From assembly GCA_018105865.1 (NCBI GenBank), contig CM030852.1:11187145-11251144 (forward strand): a DNA stretch of 64,000 bases, in the 5' to 3' direction. This stretch comes from Metaphire vulgaris (lineage: Eukaryota; Annelida; Clitellata; Crassiclitellata; Megascolecidae). Position 1 is the stretch's first letter. Every line of letters starts with the position of its first letter. The notes beneath the pieces are model-generated. The model saw nothing but the letters and a program-made list of their open reading frames with translations. It searched no databases and was not told where the DNA came from. The position numbers were made by a program, and so were the translations under genes. This document shows positions 1 through 9,999 of the stretch, piece by piece.

Positions 1-299
1 GTAGACGAAGCCCCTGATCACCGCTAAGGAAAACGTTCTTAAGCAAGTCCCTATTTTTTTCTATTGACGGCAACTACGCGAAAATAGAGACTACAGACGA
101 AAAATCCGCCTAAGTGTCCGTCAAAAAGTTTCAAAACTCTGAAAATTTCAGTCACTGACATGAGATCGTCTTTTCGCATTGTGGCCGCTTATACTGTGAG
201 GCGATAGAGTAAAGAAAGCACAGCGATTGAAAGCGAGTATTTGGAGCCCGTGTAAAGTGCTAAAGCTTATCGTTTCATACTGACGTATCAAAGGCTAAT
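1..299. other. no recognisable gene
   Basis: No open frame of note, no recognisable repeat and no splice-flanked coding segment is seen here. It may be an intron, a UTR or decayed mobile DNA. Confidence 0.4.
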
Positions 300-1577
300 G
301 ATTGCAGTTCCTGTGCGCTAGTTATTGTGGCTGCCGGACTGCGTCTAGTCAGCGCGTCTTTGTCCGTGTTACCAGTGTTGCCACTGTAGCCATTGTTGTC
401 ATTGTTGCTTGGTTTATTAAATAAATAAAAATAAACCTATAAAGGCAAGTTGGTTCGTGTCTTTGAAAGTCGCTGGGACGCCGGAGTCTCAGCGCACTGT
501 CCGTGAAGGTGAGCCTTGGCTGTGATGAACCTCGCCTCCCTGAGGTCACGTTAGTGCCCGGGAGGTCAATTCTGAGCCAAGGGAGGAGACAGACGCCCGC
601 CTGTCGTAAAGGCGCGGGGAGACAGTTTGGGTGAATCGACGGCCAAGGAAAAGAGTGGACCGCCGTCCATTCAGGCACGGATAACCTTGGGTTTGGTGAA
701 AGCGCTGAGGAAGCAAACAGACGCCGCTGCCCGTCTACAAGCGAGAGCAGAGATTACCCAGCGTGCGAGGAAGCCAAGAGACAACGCCGCCTGTCTATAA
801 GAGAGCGGAAGACGGCTAAATTGCCGAGAATGAAGAGACGTGGGGCCAAGTCGAAGTCAGAGACTAGTAATACCTATCGAAATCGCTTAAGGCGCCGAGA
901 CCAAGCGGTGGCCAGTGATAAGAGGCATGAGTTAAAGGGTCTCTCGGACGAGGCCGGGGCCGGAACGGATAGAGAGTCAGAGGAGGAAAACGAGAACCCT
1001 ACGTTGAGGAGCGGCCATCCTCAGTGTGCTGCCTGCCCGGCAGCCGCGGACACCTCCTCTGATGTCGGAGAGCCGGAAAGGGAAACTGACGCCGCCGATC
1101 AGGCAGAGTCGGTGGCTGATGGCGATCGGGAGACCGAGCGGGCGTTGGGGGCCGCCCGACCGCCGGCCGCGCTACGAGACCGCGAGCCGGCGGAGTCGCC
1201 ACATAGCCAGGGGAAAACCAATGCTGTAGTCATCGTACTTTTCCATACCCACATATCCCTATATCCTCACCACATAGTCCGAGCGGATGACTATGGTCTG
1301 ATCTACCACGTGATGGATCAGACCATATCGTGTTCAAATGTTATTGGTTACACTCATGTAGTTTGTGCATGTGACCTTAGATCATATGATGCAGAATTGA
1401 ATAAAAGCTAGCGGATGGTAAAGGGGACAGACAGACTTGAAGTACTCGCTCTCAGACTCTTCAACATCTCGGCTGAGGCGAGGGTCGATCTGCTCCTGAA
1501 CTTGAAGCGGCATTAACATCTGCGTCTCGACTCCGCTAGTTCCCTAGTAGTAGGCCAGACTCAACATCTGGTCTACT
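300..1577. other. GC-rich block of uncertain origin
   Basis: From about 480 to 1210 the base composition is clearly GC-richer than the rest of the window. A frame at 821-1411 (+) gives 196 residues, mostly low-complexity and rich in Arg, Glu and Ala, with no domain I recognise; its last third looks non-coding. Positions 1292-1303 and 1316-1327 form a perfect 12-bp inverted repeat around CACGTG. A second near-perfect inverted pair lies at about 1546-1577. Similar short purine-rich segments recur at 690-800. The block could be a CpG-island exon, the 5' part of a retroelement, or an unclassified mobile element. I cannot choose between these. Confidence 0.35.
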
Positions 1578-1923
1578 ATGGATCCGTCAATGGGTGCTAT
1601 AAAAGTGCATTTTCACCAGAGTCATTAATATTAATATATAATAATAACTATATGGGACATTGCGGCCAGCTCGATATACCGAGAAATCATGACCAGTGCT
1701 CGGCGAAAACAGTGTCATGGAAGGACACAAGACGGGAACAGGAGGCGGATCAACATTCTGTGTCTCGCTATTGCCGCTGAAGAGCTGGCAGAGGGCAGGA
1801 TGGTGACGATGCCTCATGGAAATGTTTTGTGCCCAGCTATTGCCACCAATGGGTTGGCAGAAAGCAATGTGATGATGATGATGATGATAATAATAAATAT
1901 TATTAGTAGTAGTAGTAATATAG

Positions 1924-1925
<2 letters not shown>

Positions 1926-1960
<35 letters not shown>

Positions 1961-1961
1961 T

Positions 1962-2034
<73 letters not shown>

Positions 2035-2309
2035 CAGAGATGTCCATAGGTTGGGTTAACCCATGGGTTGGGTTGGGTTGGGATGGATTGAGTTGGGTCA
2101 GAAATAAGTAATGGTTTAGGAAACTGCAATGTATTACAGTAGGTTGGGTCAAGTAAACCTATTATCGGAATAGGTTGGGTTGGGTTGGAGATTTGATGGG
2201 TTGGGTTGGATTGGGTTATAAAAAATAGACCCTGGACATCTCTGAGTAGTAGTAGTAGTAGTAGTAGCAGTAGTAGTGTTAGTAGTAGTGTTAGTAGTAT
2301 TAGTAGTGT

Positions 2310-2378
<69 letters not shown>

Positions 2379-2412
2379 CAGCAGTAGTAGCAGCAGCAGC
2401 AGCAGTAGTGAC
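1926..2412. repeat. (ATT)n/(AGT)n microsatellite split by a transposon
   Basis: An ATT run (1926-1960) passes into an AGT run (1962-2034). The AGT run resumes at 2245 and continues to about 2412 with GTT and AGC interruptions. The gap is exactly one hAT-like element. Long open frames here, such as poly-Ser, poly-Val and poly-Leu, are artefacts of the repeat. Confidence 0.9.
2035..2244. mobile_element. hAT-like element rich in TTGGG
   Basis: The ends are inverted: CAGAGATGTCCATAGG on the left and the complement of GACATCTCTG on the right. The flanks are AGTAGTAG on both sides, consistent with an 8-bp target duplication inside the microsatellite. The interior consists of TTGGG-type repeats. 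The same family is seen in the opposite orientation at 27354-27600. Confidence 0.75.
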
Positions 2413-2779
2413 GGCAGAACAGAGAAAGGTCGGATCCCGAAAAAGCAATAAGGAAAGCTTCGATTAATCATCGCCTCAACAGTGTCGGCATTCGTCTAAG
2501 GGGACGATATTTTATGGCCCTCCAATCCCTCCATACTGTGTACACTGTAGAATTATTTCACCCCACCAGATATACTCGCGCGCTACAAAAAATTTGATTT
2601 GGATAAGTCTTATGGGAGTCAAATGTAGGTTTAATTTTCCAATGATTAGCTTCACCAATTAAGACAGTGTTCATAGGAATTTTGAAAAGTTTACTTGTGT
2701 AGACGAGTGAAAGAGTCCACCGTATTCGATAATGTTGTTACCTTAAGTGCTTTAGGAGGCTAAGTAAGAATCCAGGAGT
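2413..2779. other. no recognisable gene
   Basis: Ordinary AT-rich sequence between the microsatellite and the next hAT element. Nothing coding is visible. Confidence 0.4.
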
Positions 2780-2968
2780 CAGTGGTGGCGCTGGGAGGGT
2801 GGGGCCGCATGTCCAGACCCACCCATGCGCCTCGGGCCCGGGAAAATCGCGCAAATCTGTAGAGAAATTTTGTTTGGGGGAGGGGTAGACTGAGCCGGAT
2901 CCTGGAGGTCCCCTGATTAAATCATTAGACCCACCCAATCAAGAAAGCCCAGCGCCGCCCCGCCCCTG
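2780..2968. mobile_element. short hAT-like element (GC-rich)
   Basis: The left end CAGTGGTGGCGCTGGGAG mirrors the right end (inverted CAGGGGCGGGGCGGCGCTGG). The flanks CCAGGAGT and CCAGGAGG are an 8-bp target duplication with one mismatch. There is no coding capacity. Confidence 0.75.
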
Positions 2969-3061
2969 CCAGGAGGTGCGCTGTACAACACAGAAAACCT
3001 ATAGATCATATATTAGTGGCTCGAAAAGGGGCGTCATTCTGACACAATTAGAGCCTCATTG

Positions 3062-3361
3062 CAGAGACGTCATTTCACTGTTTTTCGGGGTGGGGGAAGA
3101 TACTTTAGACCTGACAAGTTTGCCGAAAAGTTGGTGACCTTTTTTTGCTTATCAGCCTTTTTTACGATTAGGCACTTCAGATTACTCGACATTACACCCT
3201 CCTTTGGGGGTTGATGACATTTTTTTGCTTTTCAGTGTCTTTTTACCTATTTAGCCAGCCAATTTACATGTAGAAACTAAATAAAACAAGCATTGGCGAA
3301 AACAAACTTTCTTCCTAAAAATCAGGGGGGCAACGGACCCCCTCCCCAAATGACGTCCCTG
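3062..3361. mobile_element. hAT-like element just upstream of M1
   Basis: The terminal inverted repeats are CAGAGACGTCATTT and (inverted) CAGGGACGTCATTT. An exact CCTCATTG target duplication lies at 3054-3061 and 3362-3369. The shared internal motif occurs at about 3141 and 3210. It ends 27 bp before the M1 start codon, so it sits in the promoter or 5' UTR. Confidence 0.85.
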
Positions 3362-3388
3362 CCTCATTGCACGAAAAACTGACGCTAC

Positions 3389-5532
3389 ATGTCTACATTG
3401 AAGCATTGTATTTGCAGCAACGAGCAGATCATGGAGAAGGATTATCAGATGTTTCTGTACCAACTGTCAACGAAGGATGGACCAAAATACGCTTACTTCG
3501 AATCAGGAAGCGTTGCCGAATTACCGTTTTTATACACTTTTCAAAACATTACTGATGCAGACTTCATGTACTTTTCTCGCGACCGTTGTGCCATTTCGAC
3601 GGAAAACTTTATACCGGAAGAATTCAAAGGCACCGTCTACTTGATAGAAAACATTCCGGACTGTCCCGGGTACGTGAGACTGCGAAGTGGATGCAAATAT
3701 TTGAATGGAGCAAATTTCTGTAGAAATGATTATCTAACTGAAGGACCGTCGTACGAGCGAAAAGCATCGTTATATCACAGAAGGATTAACAGCGAGAACG
3801 AGACATCGGCAGAAAATAGAGACTATCACTACATGGAGGTCCCGGCAGACTACGTCCAATGCATAATTTCTCCCCAGTGGCCTCCGCAGGCCACCGAATG
3901 GGCGACACGAAAGAGGACAAATGATTGGCCTTCCAAGGACATCATTGCTCGTATAGTGGACGATGGCTGCCATTTAGTCAGAAAATCGCATCCCAACCGT
4001 TCTGACGATAACGAGATGTTCAGATTGTCCTTTTCAAAAGCTGAGATCATTCTGATCAGAACCTGGAATTCAGATCAGATATACATTTATCATTTGATTC
4101 GTCGAGTGAAGAAGCGGCTGGAAATGAAGTGGAAAAGCGAAAATCACAAGAGTGCAATCTGCACTTATTTTTTCAAGACATTAATGTTGTGGGCATGCGA
4201 GGAAAAATGCACTGAATTCTGGAACGAGTGCAACATCGAGTCTTCGCTAAGGGAATTGCTGTTTGAAATGATTGAGTGGCTGATTGAGAGACGATGTCCA
4301 AATTACTTCATACCGGAGTGCAACATGCTGGATCATTTGCAACGTCCCGATTTCGACTTTGAGAAGGAGATAGAAGATATTCTAAAAGTTACGAACAACT
4401 TCGGTTTTCTAATTTCAAAAACACCACATTTGCTTCAGAACGTCACTTTTTCGTTCCCGTTTCCAAACAAAGCTCTAGTTTCGATGCAGCTGGCACAGCC
4501 CACGCGATCGGATACCTTCAGATTCCAAACAGAGAATGGTTGCGCAGTCCGTCCGCTTTGGATTCCTGCACTTATTCGCCTCTCATCAAGGAAGAATTCA
4601 GAGATCTGTACTTCGGAATAGCGGAACATTACCGATTCGTGACTGGGCTTCAAAGCGACCTGCGCTTGTCCAAAGCGTCTCGGTATCTCAACAGGGCCGT
4701 AATGGACGACCGTCGCTGTTCAGCAATGGAGACGACTCTAAGCCGTACGTCTGCGGGCTTCCTAGAAAGCTTTCGTGTCGCTTCGGATCCTAATCGGCAG
4801 AAAGATGGTCTTGCGTCCCGTTGTAGGCCTAATAATGAGACAAGAAATCAGAGGAATATTGTTGCGGACGAAGGTGTATCAGATTCGATGTCTTTGAAAC
4901 AAAAGCACATCACGATTCCCGGTTCTGTCCTGGAAAATGTCTTTTTAAGTCCGGGATGCGCTCCGGAATCAAAATTTAATGTTTTTGACGCGCCTCGACC
5001 TTCGTTCGCAGTCAGTGCTTCCTATCTCGCAAACTTCCATTATTCCACTCGCAAGGACTATGACCTGGCAAATCGCATCTGTGTAGAAGCCTCAACAAAG
5101 TTGGGCAACGATTCCATCGAGAATTCTGATCAGAATCCAAAAGATAGGAATCAATGCGCTTTGATTCTAAATAACAAACTCGTGGTTTTGTTCGACCAAC
5201 ACATTCAGACTGTGTTCGGTTTTGTTGTGCTAGTAAAGGGATTACAGTCGAACGGATGTGGAGGGATGTCGAGGGAAGCACACATGAGCGAATTCTCTGG
5301 ACAGCAGTTGTCTTGTGACAAAAACGTTTCTCAAGTTGAGTCTCGTATATTTTGTCGTTTGAGACCTCTTGATTTTCTCAATTACGTTCGCTATCGATGC
5401 GAACTACGGAAGTATATGTCCGATGCAGAGCAGATCCCAGATAAGAAGCCCGAGATACCCACTCGTCCAGATTTCTCGACTGACAGTTCGTCCGTGATTT
5501 TATTCGCTGCAGCACGAATTGCAGTAGCGTAG
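3389..5532 (+). pseudogene. Mab-21/cGAS-like protein M1 (one frameshift)
   Basis: Intronless gene in two overlapping frames, 3389-4621 and about 4528-5532, which together match the length of the intact paralogue M3 (about 700 aa). What is seen: the nucleotidyltransferase core GS..E at residues 40-44, D56-x-D58 (TDADF) and a third acidic candidate, D154 (ADYV). The Mab-21 signature follows: QWPPQATEW, a GCHLVRKSH-type segment, SFSKAE, FFKTLMLWACE, and EWLIERRCPNYFIP. The C-terminal extension ends in a DFLNYVRYRC block also present in M3. The frame changes near 4525-4540 without a long homopolymer, so it is either a genuine break or an assembly error. Family knowledge: Mab-21 proteins include cGAS-like receptors that make nucleotide second messengers; activity here is inference. 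A possible poly(A) signal AATAAA lies at about 5540. M1 is diverged from M2 and M3. Confidence 0.8.
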
Positions 5533-5925
5533 GGTCGACAATAAACGAACATGGAAATCGTGTGGAACGTTGTCTTGCGAATAATTAATATTATTTTGGT
5601 GCCTAAATTGTTAGGCCTTTTCTTGAGTAATTTTGACGCCTTGTTTCCAAAAATGTTATCACTTTTGTACCATCAACTCTAGTTTTTGAGATACGGCTTA
5701 GTCGTCCTTATATTTTGGTCCTAATAATAATAATGCGTTAAATGAGGAATCCTTAATCAGTTGAAATTCTGTGTTTTATCAAACTATTTAAGCATTTAAC
5801 AAAGCATTCTAATAATTCTAATAAAAGATAAAGAAGTACAGAGACTATTTACGTAAAGTAAGCCTACAATATACTAAATGTTCAGTTAATTTCACACATA
5901 GGCCCACATGCCATATGAAATGAAT
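5533..5925. other. 3' flank of M1
   Basis: AT-rich sequence with AATAAA at about 5540 and 5820. It is probably the M1 3' UTR and spacer. No other feature is seen. Confidence 0.4.
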
Positions 5926-5929
5926 ATAT

Positions 5930-6130
5930 TAGTCAGTCCACTGTCCTTTGCAAGACTTCCAAGAGTAACGTCTGTCAGGAGAGTCTCGCTGTAGGTTCCA
6001 GCATTAATCTGTCATCAAGTGAATGCCCACCTTTCCTGATATCTCTCTTCCATGACTTTTATGTCTTGGTGAAACCTTTCACTTTGCACTTCAATCACAT
6101 CGTCTAAGTTTTCTGGAAAGCGATCTAATT
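5930..6130 (-). pseudogene. relic of dispersed RFHQD coding repeat
   Basis: On the minus strand this reads as a fragment with the string ERFHQDIKVMEERYQ, followed by W and stops. That motif belongs to a protein family found as many scattered copies in invertebrate genomes; I do not recall an accepted family name. Two other relics of the same family lie at about 9225-9995 and 40780-41670. Stops and missing flanks show it is dead. Confidence 0.65.
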
Positions 6131-6239
6131 AGTGGTTGTGCTGGTTGTCACGGTCCAATTTTTAAAAAACCGTATTTGTATGTAAAGATTAGTAATAATC
6201 ATGGTGAACTGTACTTAATTAATGGCTGGCAGGCTGACC

Positions 6240-6411
6240 CAGTTTTTAATCTAGACTCCGGACTCCGGGGAGAAACTGACAAGGCCGTGGGGAAGTTAGC
6301 TAGAGGGCTGCTGTTAGTTAATGTAGCATTCCAAAATTTCCGGGGATAATTTGAAATTTTCTGGGGGGAAAAGGCCAATTTTCCCCCGGAAGCGGCCTAG
6401 ATTAAACCCTG
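6240..6411. mobile_element. short hAT-like element
   Basis: The ends CAGTTTTTAATCTAG and (inverted) CAGGGTTTAATCTAGG are flanked by an exact 8-bp duplication GGCTGACC (6232-6239 and 6412-6419). The termini resemble those of the element at 20106-20489. Confidence 0.85.
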
Positions 6412-6437
6412 GGCTGACCGTTGGAAGCGTAGTTTAA

Positions 6438-6665
6438 CCCTAGAACGCATGACGGGGTCATTTTGACCCCGAAGCAAGTATTTTTGTAGAATAACTTTCT
6501 CCCCAAAAAAGATTTTGTGGCGAGCCTTGGTGACATCTTCCAAAAGTTTACAAGTTAGACATAGATGACATAGATTTGTACATTTTGAACATCCAAGCCT
6601 AACTACAGATGTTTATGTAAGTGGTGGTAGCATGTGCATGACGGGGTCATTTTGACCCCGGAATG
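6438..6665. mobile_element. piggyBac-like terminal fragment
   Basis: TTAA (6434-6437) is followed by CCCTAGAACGCATG, which resembles known piggyBac ends (TTAA then CCCTAGAA). The palindromic block GGGGTCATTTTGACCCC occurs twice, at about 6455 and 6641. No second TTAA-bounded end is visible, so the element is truncated or the second copy is a decayed end. Confidence 0.5.
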
Positions 6666-6677
6666 GTACTAATACAT

Positions 6678-6704
6678 TCTCTCTCTCTCTCTCTCTCTCT
6701 CTCT
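6678..6704. repeat. (CT)n microsatellite
   Basis: Pure CT dinucleotide run, directly at the 3' end of the adjacent minus-strand LINE fragment, where it reads as a GA tail. Confidence 0.9.
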
Positions 6705-6705
6705 G

Positions 6706-7080
6706 TCATCTTTGACTGTGTCCAGTCGTTGATTCCGAAACAATTTCTCTCCACTTGTCTCTGTTGTTCGCCAGTTCCTCCAGAGTCATCCTATTTGTTC
6801 CAGTTGTTTTCCCTTCCAGCTTGAGCCCCACCGTGTTGAGGTCTTTGCTTATGCAGTCCGTCCATCTTGTTCTCTGTCGTCCTTGACTTCTTTTACCCTT
6901 CTGTTTATGATAGTATGCTATTTTTGGCAGTCTTTCGTTTTCCATTCGCAATATATGCCCCAGCCATTCCATTCTTTTCTTTCTTATGATGTTACTGACG
7001 AAGGGTTGTTGCGTCCTGTCTCTGATTTCTTTGTTTGTTACATGCTCTTTATAGCCAACTCTCATGATCCTTCTTAGCCA
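6706..7080 (-). pseudogene. non-LTR retrotransposon, C-terminal RT fragment
   Basis: The minus-strand frame reads a typical C-terminus of endonuclease/reverse-transcriptase LINEs: RKKRMEWLGHILRMENERLP, KRSQGRQRTRWTD, and a final DKWREIV block, then a stop. It is 5'-truncated, as most LINE copies are; the catalytic RT core is absent. Clade is probably RTE/Jockey-like, judged only on this tail. Confidence 0.75.
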
Positions 7081-7202
7081 TTTGTTACTGTTGCCATTTG
7101 TTACTTTTTTACTACTACTACTGGCTACTTCTTAGCCATTCTAGGGGAATCTAGACAATTCTTGAGATAGAATCCATCATCATTATATGGTCCCACTTAT
7201 TT

Positions 7203-7282
<80 letters not shown>
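7203..7282. repeat. (AAT)n microsatellite
   Basis: Pure trinucleotide run of about 80 bp. Confidence 0.95.
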
Positions 7283-7285
<3 letters not shown>

Positions 7286-7532
7286 GATGATGGCGATAAC
7301 GATATTGTAATTCTGCACAATCAAATAGATCCTTAATACCCAAACTACCGTAAAATAAGTTTCTAGTGTTGAGATCAGTGGTTAAAATTGCCTTGTTTTA
7401 AATTGCAATACAATCTGTTTTTTGCTTGCTATTTTTGTAGCTGAAAGGCGACTATCTATCCGAAGAATGGGAAATTGTGATCTTCATCCTGTGAATCGAA
7501 ATTTCCGGTGTGTCACGTCACTTTCTGACTAG

Positions 7533-8396
7533 ATTTACATCACTCAAGAGAATTCGATCTTGATTTACCAAAATCAACATCCCTACCGGCATCTCTATTC
7601 TCTCGACATGAGTCTATCGACCAATGGTGATGCAACGTCAATTGTCTCGTGCAACACAAACAAATGTCTCTATGTGTACGATCCAGTCAGCGACTATATC
7701 TTACAGGTGGTAGGCCTATTAGAGTTTGACGTCAAGATGTATGTTTGGTTGTTCGAAAGAGGAGATTTCAAACTGTCGGTAACAAGAGAAGGCGACGTTC
7801 TTATTTTTGAGCAGCATGTCCAATATCCCAGCCTACGAATCTTTTCTCGCCAAGGAACAGTCAAGCGAACGATCTCTGTGGACAGACAGTTCAGTCAAAC
7901 GCAACACATTCAGGAAATAATGTCAGATATAGTGGCGTTGAGTTATCAGAAAACAGAACCTCGAAGCGCGCTCGTTAGTGGCATTGCGATAATGCGTTTG
8001 GATGACAATGGAACTATACTTCGAGATATTATATTATGGCAGCGAGAGAGACAGATCGTATGCTTGTCTTGTTTCCGCAATTCCGGTCTGCTGATTGGCG
8101 ATCATAGAAATGAAAGTGCTGCCGTGAATAATTGTTTTCAGGGTGATTCGATATTTCGAGGATCTCAAACTATCCATGAGATTCATGACGATTTACTATC
8201 GAGAAGTAATGGGAACGGAGCTGTGAGTCTGCACCAATGGCCTCTTGAATCCAAAATATCACGAGATCTGTATACGGCAAACGGAGAGATACATGGCATT
8301 CATTTTGCTGCTGAACGGGGACAGCTATTTGTACGCGATCGCTGCTCGATAAACATCTTTCAGTTCAATTACGAAGATGAAGATTCAAATGAATAA
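7533..8396 (+). CDS. NHL/beta-propeller-like exon, C-terminal half
   Basis: The open frame runs from a candidate 3' splice site (pyrimidine-rich, ending CTGACTAG at 7532, where the frame's upstream stop also lies) to a stop at 8394-8396, about 287 codons. Repeating hydrophobic blade-like segments are visible (CLYVYDPVSDYILQVV, DVLIFEQ, SLRIFSRQGTVKRTI, GLLIGDH, QLFVRDRCSINIFQF). They resemble the later blades of NHL-type six-bladed propellers in TRIM-like and orphan invertebrate proteins. No RING, B-box or transmembrane segment is seen. Upstream exons are not found in place; the N-terminal half of such a fold instead lies downstream at 8804-9217. It may be the last exon of a gene whose start was lost or scrambled. 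Confidence 0.5.
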   Translation: MYITQENSILIYQNQHPYRHLYSLDMSLSTNGDATSIVSCNTNKCLYVYDPVSDYILQVVGLLEFDVKMYVWLFERGDFKLSVTREGDVLIFEQHVQYPSLRIFSRQGTVKRTISVDRQFSQTQHIQEIMSDIVALSYQKTEPRSALVSGIAIMRLDDNGTILRDIILWQRERQIVCLSCFRNSGLLIGDHRNESAAVNNCFQGDSIFRGSQTIHEIHDDLLSRSNGNGAVSLHQWPLESKISRDLYTANGEIHGIHFAAERGQLFVRDRCSINIFQFNYEDEDSNE

Positions 8397-8469
8397 TTAT
8401 TACAGTATTTGGTAGACCGTTAGTGAACTTAGTGGACCATTACGAGCTAGGTTTTTCTTTAATAAAATA

Positions 8470-8560
8470 TGTTGGTAAATCATGAGTTTAAAAGCAGGAA
8501 CCCATTGACAATCTCCATTTATAAGAAGGATGAACCTTTAGAAAAGGTTGTCCTGATGGT
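8470..8560 (+). pseudogene. degenerate copy of propeller N-terminal segment
   Basis: About 90 bp here are a diverged repeat of 8885-8965 (shared blocks around AGCAGGAACCCAT and ATCTCCATTTA). It has no open frame and is a remnant of local duplication. Confidence 0.65.
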
Positions 8561-8803
8561 AAAATGCGGATTGTAGCTTTTGTTCTTGTGCAGTAGTTGT
8601 AATGTTTGTTTAAAGATTTATCACTTCCTGAGGTCTTTGAAATAAAATGTTGGAATATAAATCTATGAACTAGAGGAGACTCAAGAGTGTAGAAAGCGTT
8701 AAAATCTGTCGGTTTCCACTAACTTTGATAAGGTTTTCAAATATTCAAATGTCGAAAATGAACCGCAAAGTGTCTCACTTTAACCGGTATTATTAGCTTT
8801 TAG

Positions 8804-9217
8804 GAGATATTGGCTTTCGAGCAAAGAGGTGTGCTTCACATCGAAGACACATCGTCTTTAGTCGGAATGGCAGTACTGGGTCCAAACATCTGCGTGCTAA
8901 GCAGGAACCCATCGACAATCTCCATTTACAAGAAGGAGGAACCGTTCGAAAAGGTTGACGAAGTGACTCTAAAGGAAATCAACACACCGTGGGACATGGT
9001 CGCCAGTCCAAAATTCGAGTGTCTCTACATAACTGATGACAGTACTAACAACATCTTCAAGACAACGATTCCAAGTAACGAAGTCAAGTCGTGGCTTAGC
9101 GACATAGCTTATCCGCACACTCTGTCCATCGCTGATCCAGATGAGCATGTACTGGTCGTGAAAAACGGAAATCCTTCCACGTTGCAGTTATTCGATCAAT
9201 CTAGCGCCGCACCGTAG
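8804..9217 (+). CDS. NHL/beta-propeller-like exon, N-terminal half
   Basis: The open frame begins right after a candidate acceptor (TTAGCTTTTAG at 8793-8803) and stops at 9215-9217, about 137 codons. It reads like the opening blades of an NHL-like propeller: GMAVLGPNICVLSRNPSTIS, then INTPWDMVASPKFECLYITD, then PHTLSIADPDEHVLVV. This is the region that normally precedes the type of sequence encoded at 7533-8396, so the two halves are in permuted order. Either two tandem paralogues each lost a half, or the locus was rearranged. The protein would stop abruptly after the third or fourth blade, so it is probably not functional alone. Confidence 0.45.
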   Translation, partial: EILAFEQRGVLHIEDTSSLVGMAVLGPNICVLSRNPSTISIYKKEEPFEKVDEVTLKEINTPWDMVASPKFECLYITDDSTNNIFKTTIPSNEVKSWLSDIAYPHTLSIADPDEHVLVVKNGNPSTLQLFDQSSAAP

Positions 9218-9224
9218 CTACTGA

Positions 9225-9995
9225 ATTCCATGGAGTATAACAAGTACTGCTGGCGCATCTGTGGTGATTTGAAGGCAGCAACACTTTTAATGTGACAAAG
9301 CCAGGCATACACAAAAAACATGTGTTTCTTGTATTAATGGGCTAGCAGAACAAGGGAATTGCACTACTTCTGAAGGAATTGACTCGCAGGCAAAATTTAG
9401 CAGTTATAGAGAAGAATACCCAGCACCCATCTCTGATCGAGACTGACAAATCCTGCTACCACCCATTCACATCAAACTTGGTGTGACGAAGAACTTCGCG
9501 AAGTGAAGTGGACTTTGCCAGCTTTCCGATACCTGTACGAAAATGTCCGTCGACTCAACGAGGCAGAGACTAAAGAGGGAGTTTTAGTGGGTCATCAGAT
9601 ACGAGAACTCTTCAAAGATGACCAGTTCAACAATCAGTTTTCTGCAGGGTGATGCGAAACAAGCATGGAATGCTTTTCACGTACGTTGTGTCTATAAACT
9701 TTCTTTGTAATGTTATGGCAGAAAACTACAAGTAACTAGTAGAAGACCTACTTATGCATCTGAAATTTGCCTGCAATATGTCTCCAAAGATCCACTTTTT
9801 CCCCATCTGGATTTCTTTTATGACAACTTTGGTATGATTAGTGATGAACATGGCTAAAGTATTCGTCAAGAAATCACAACAGTGGAACAAAGATACTGGG
9901 GAAAATGGTCCACTACCATACTGGTTGAATACTGTCAGACACTAACTCGAGATGCTCCCGAAAATCTGTACAAGAGACAGGCAAAGAAATCTAAA
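9225..9995 (+). pseudogene. relic of dispersed RFHQD coding repeat
   Basis: Interrupted plus-strand frames read NKYCWRICGDLKAATLL, then FRYLYENVRRLNEAETKEGV, then CNMSPKIHF, then FGMISDEHG, RYWGKW and LTRDAPENLYKR. In intact members of this family these occur in that order. Multiple stops and frameshifts show decay. Same family as 5930-6130 and 40780-41670. Confidence 0.7.
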
Positions 9996-9999
9996 ACAT

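Noticed and set aside
300..1577. Complete LTR retrotransposon
   Set aside because: No pair of matching long terminal repeats, no gag-pol domains and no clear primer-binding site were found.
2045..2220. TTGGG repeats as telomeric or interstitial telomere DNA
   Set aside because: They are irregular, lie within a hAT-like element with inverted ends, and the same family occurs at 27354-27600.
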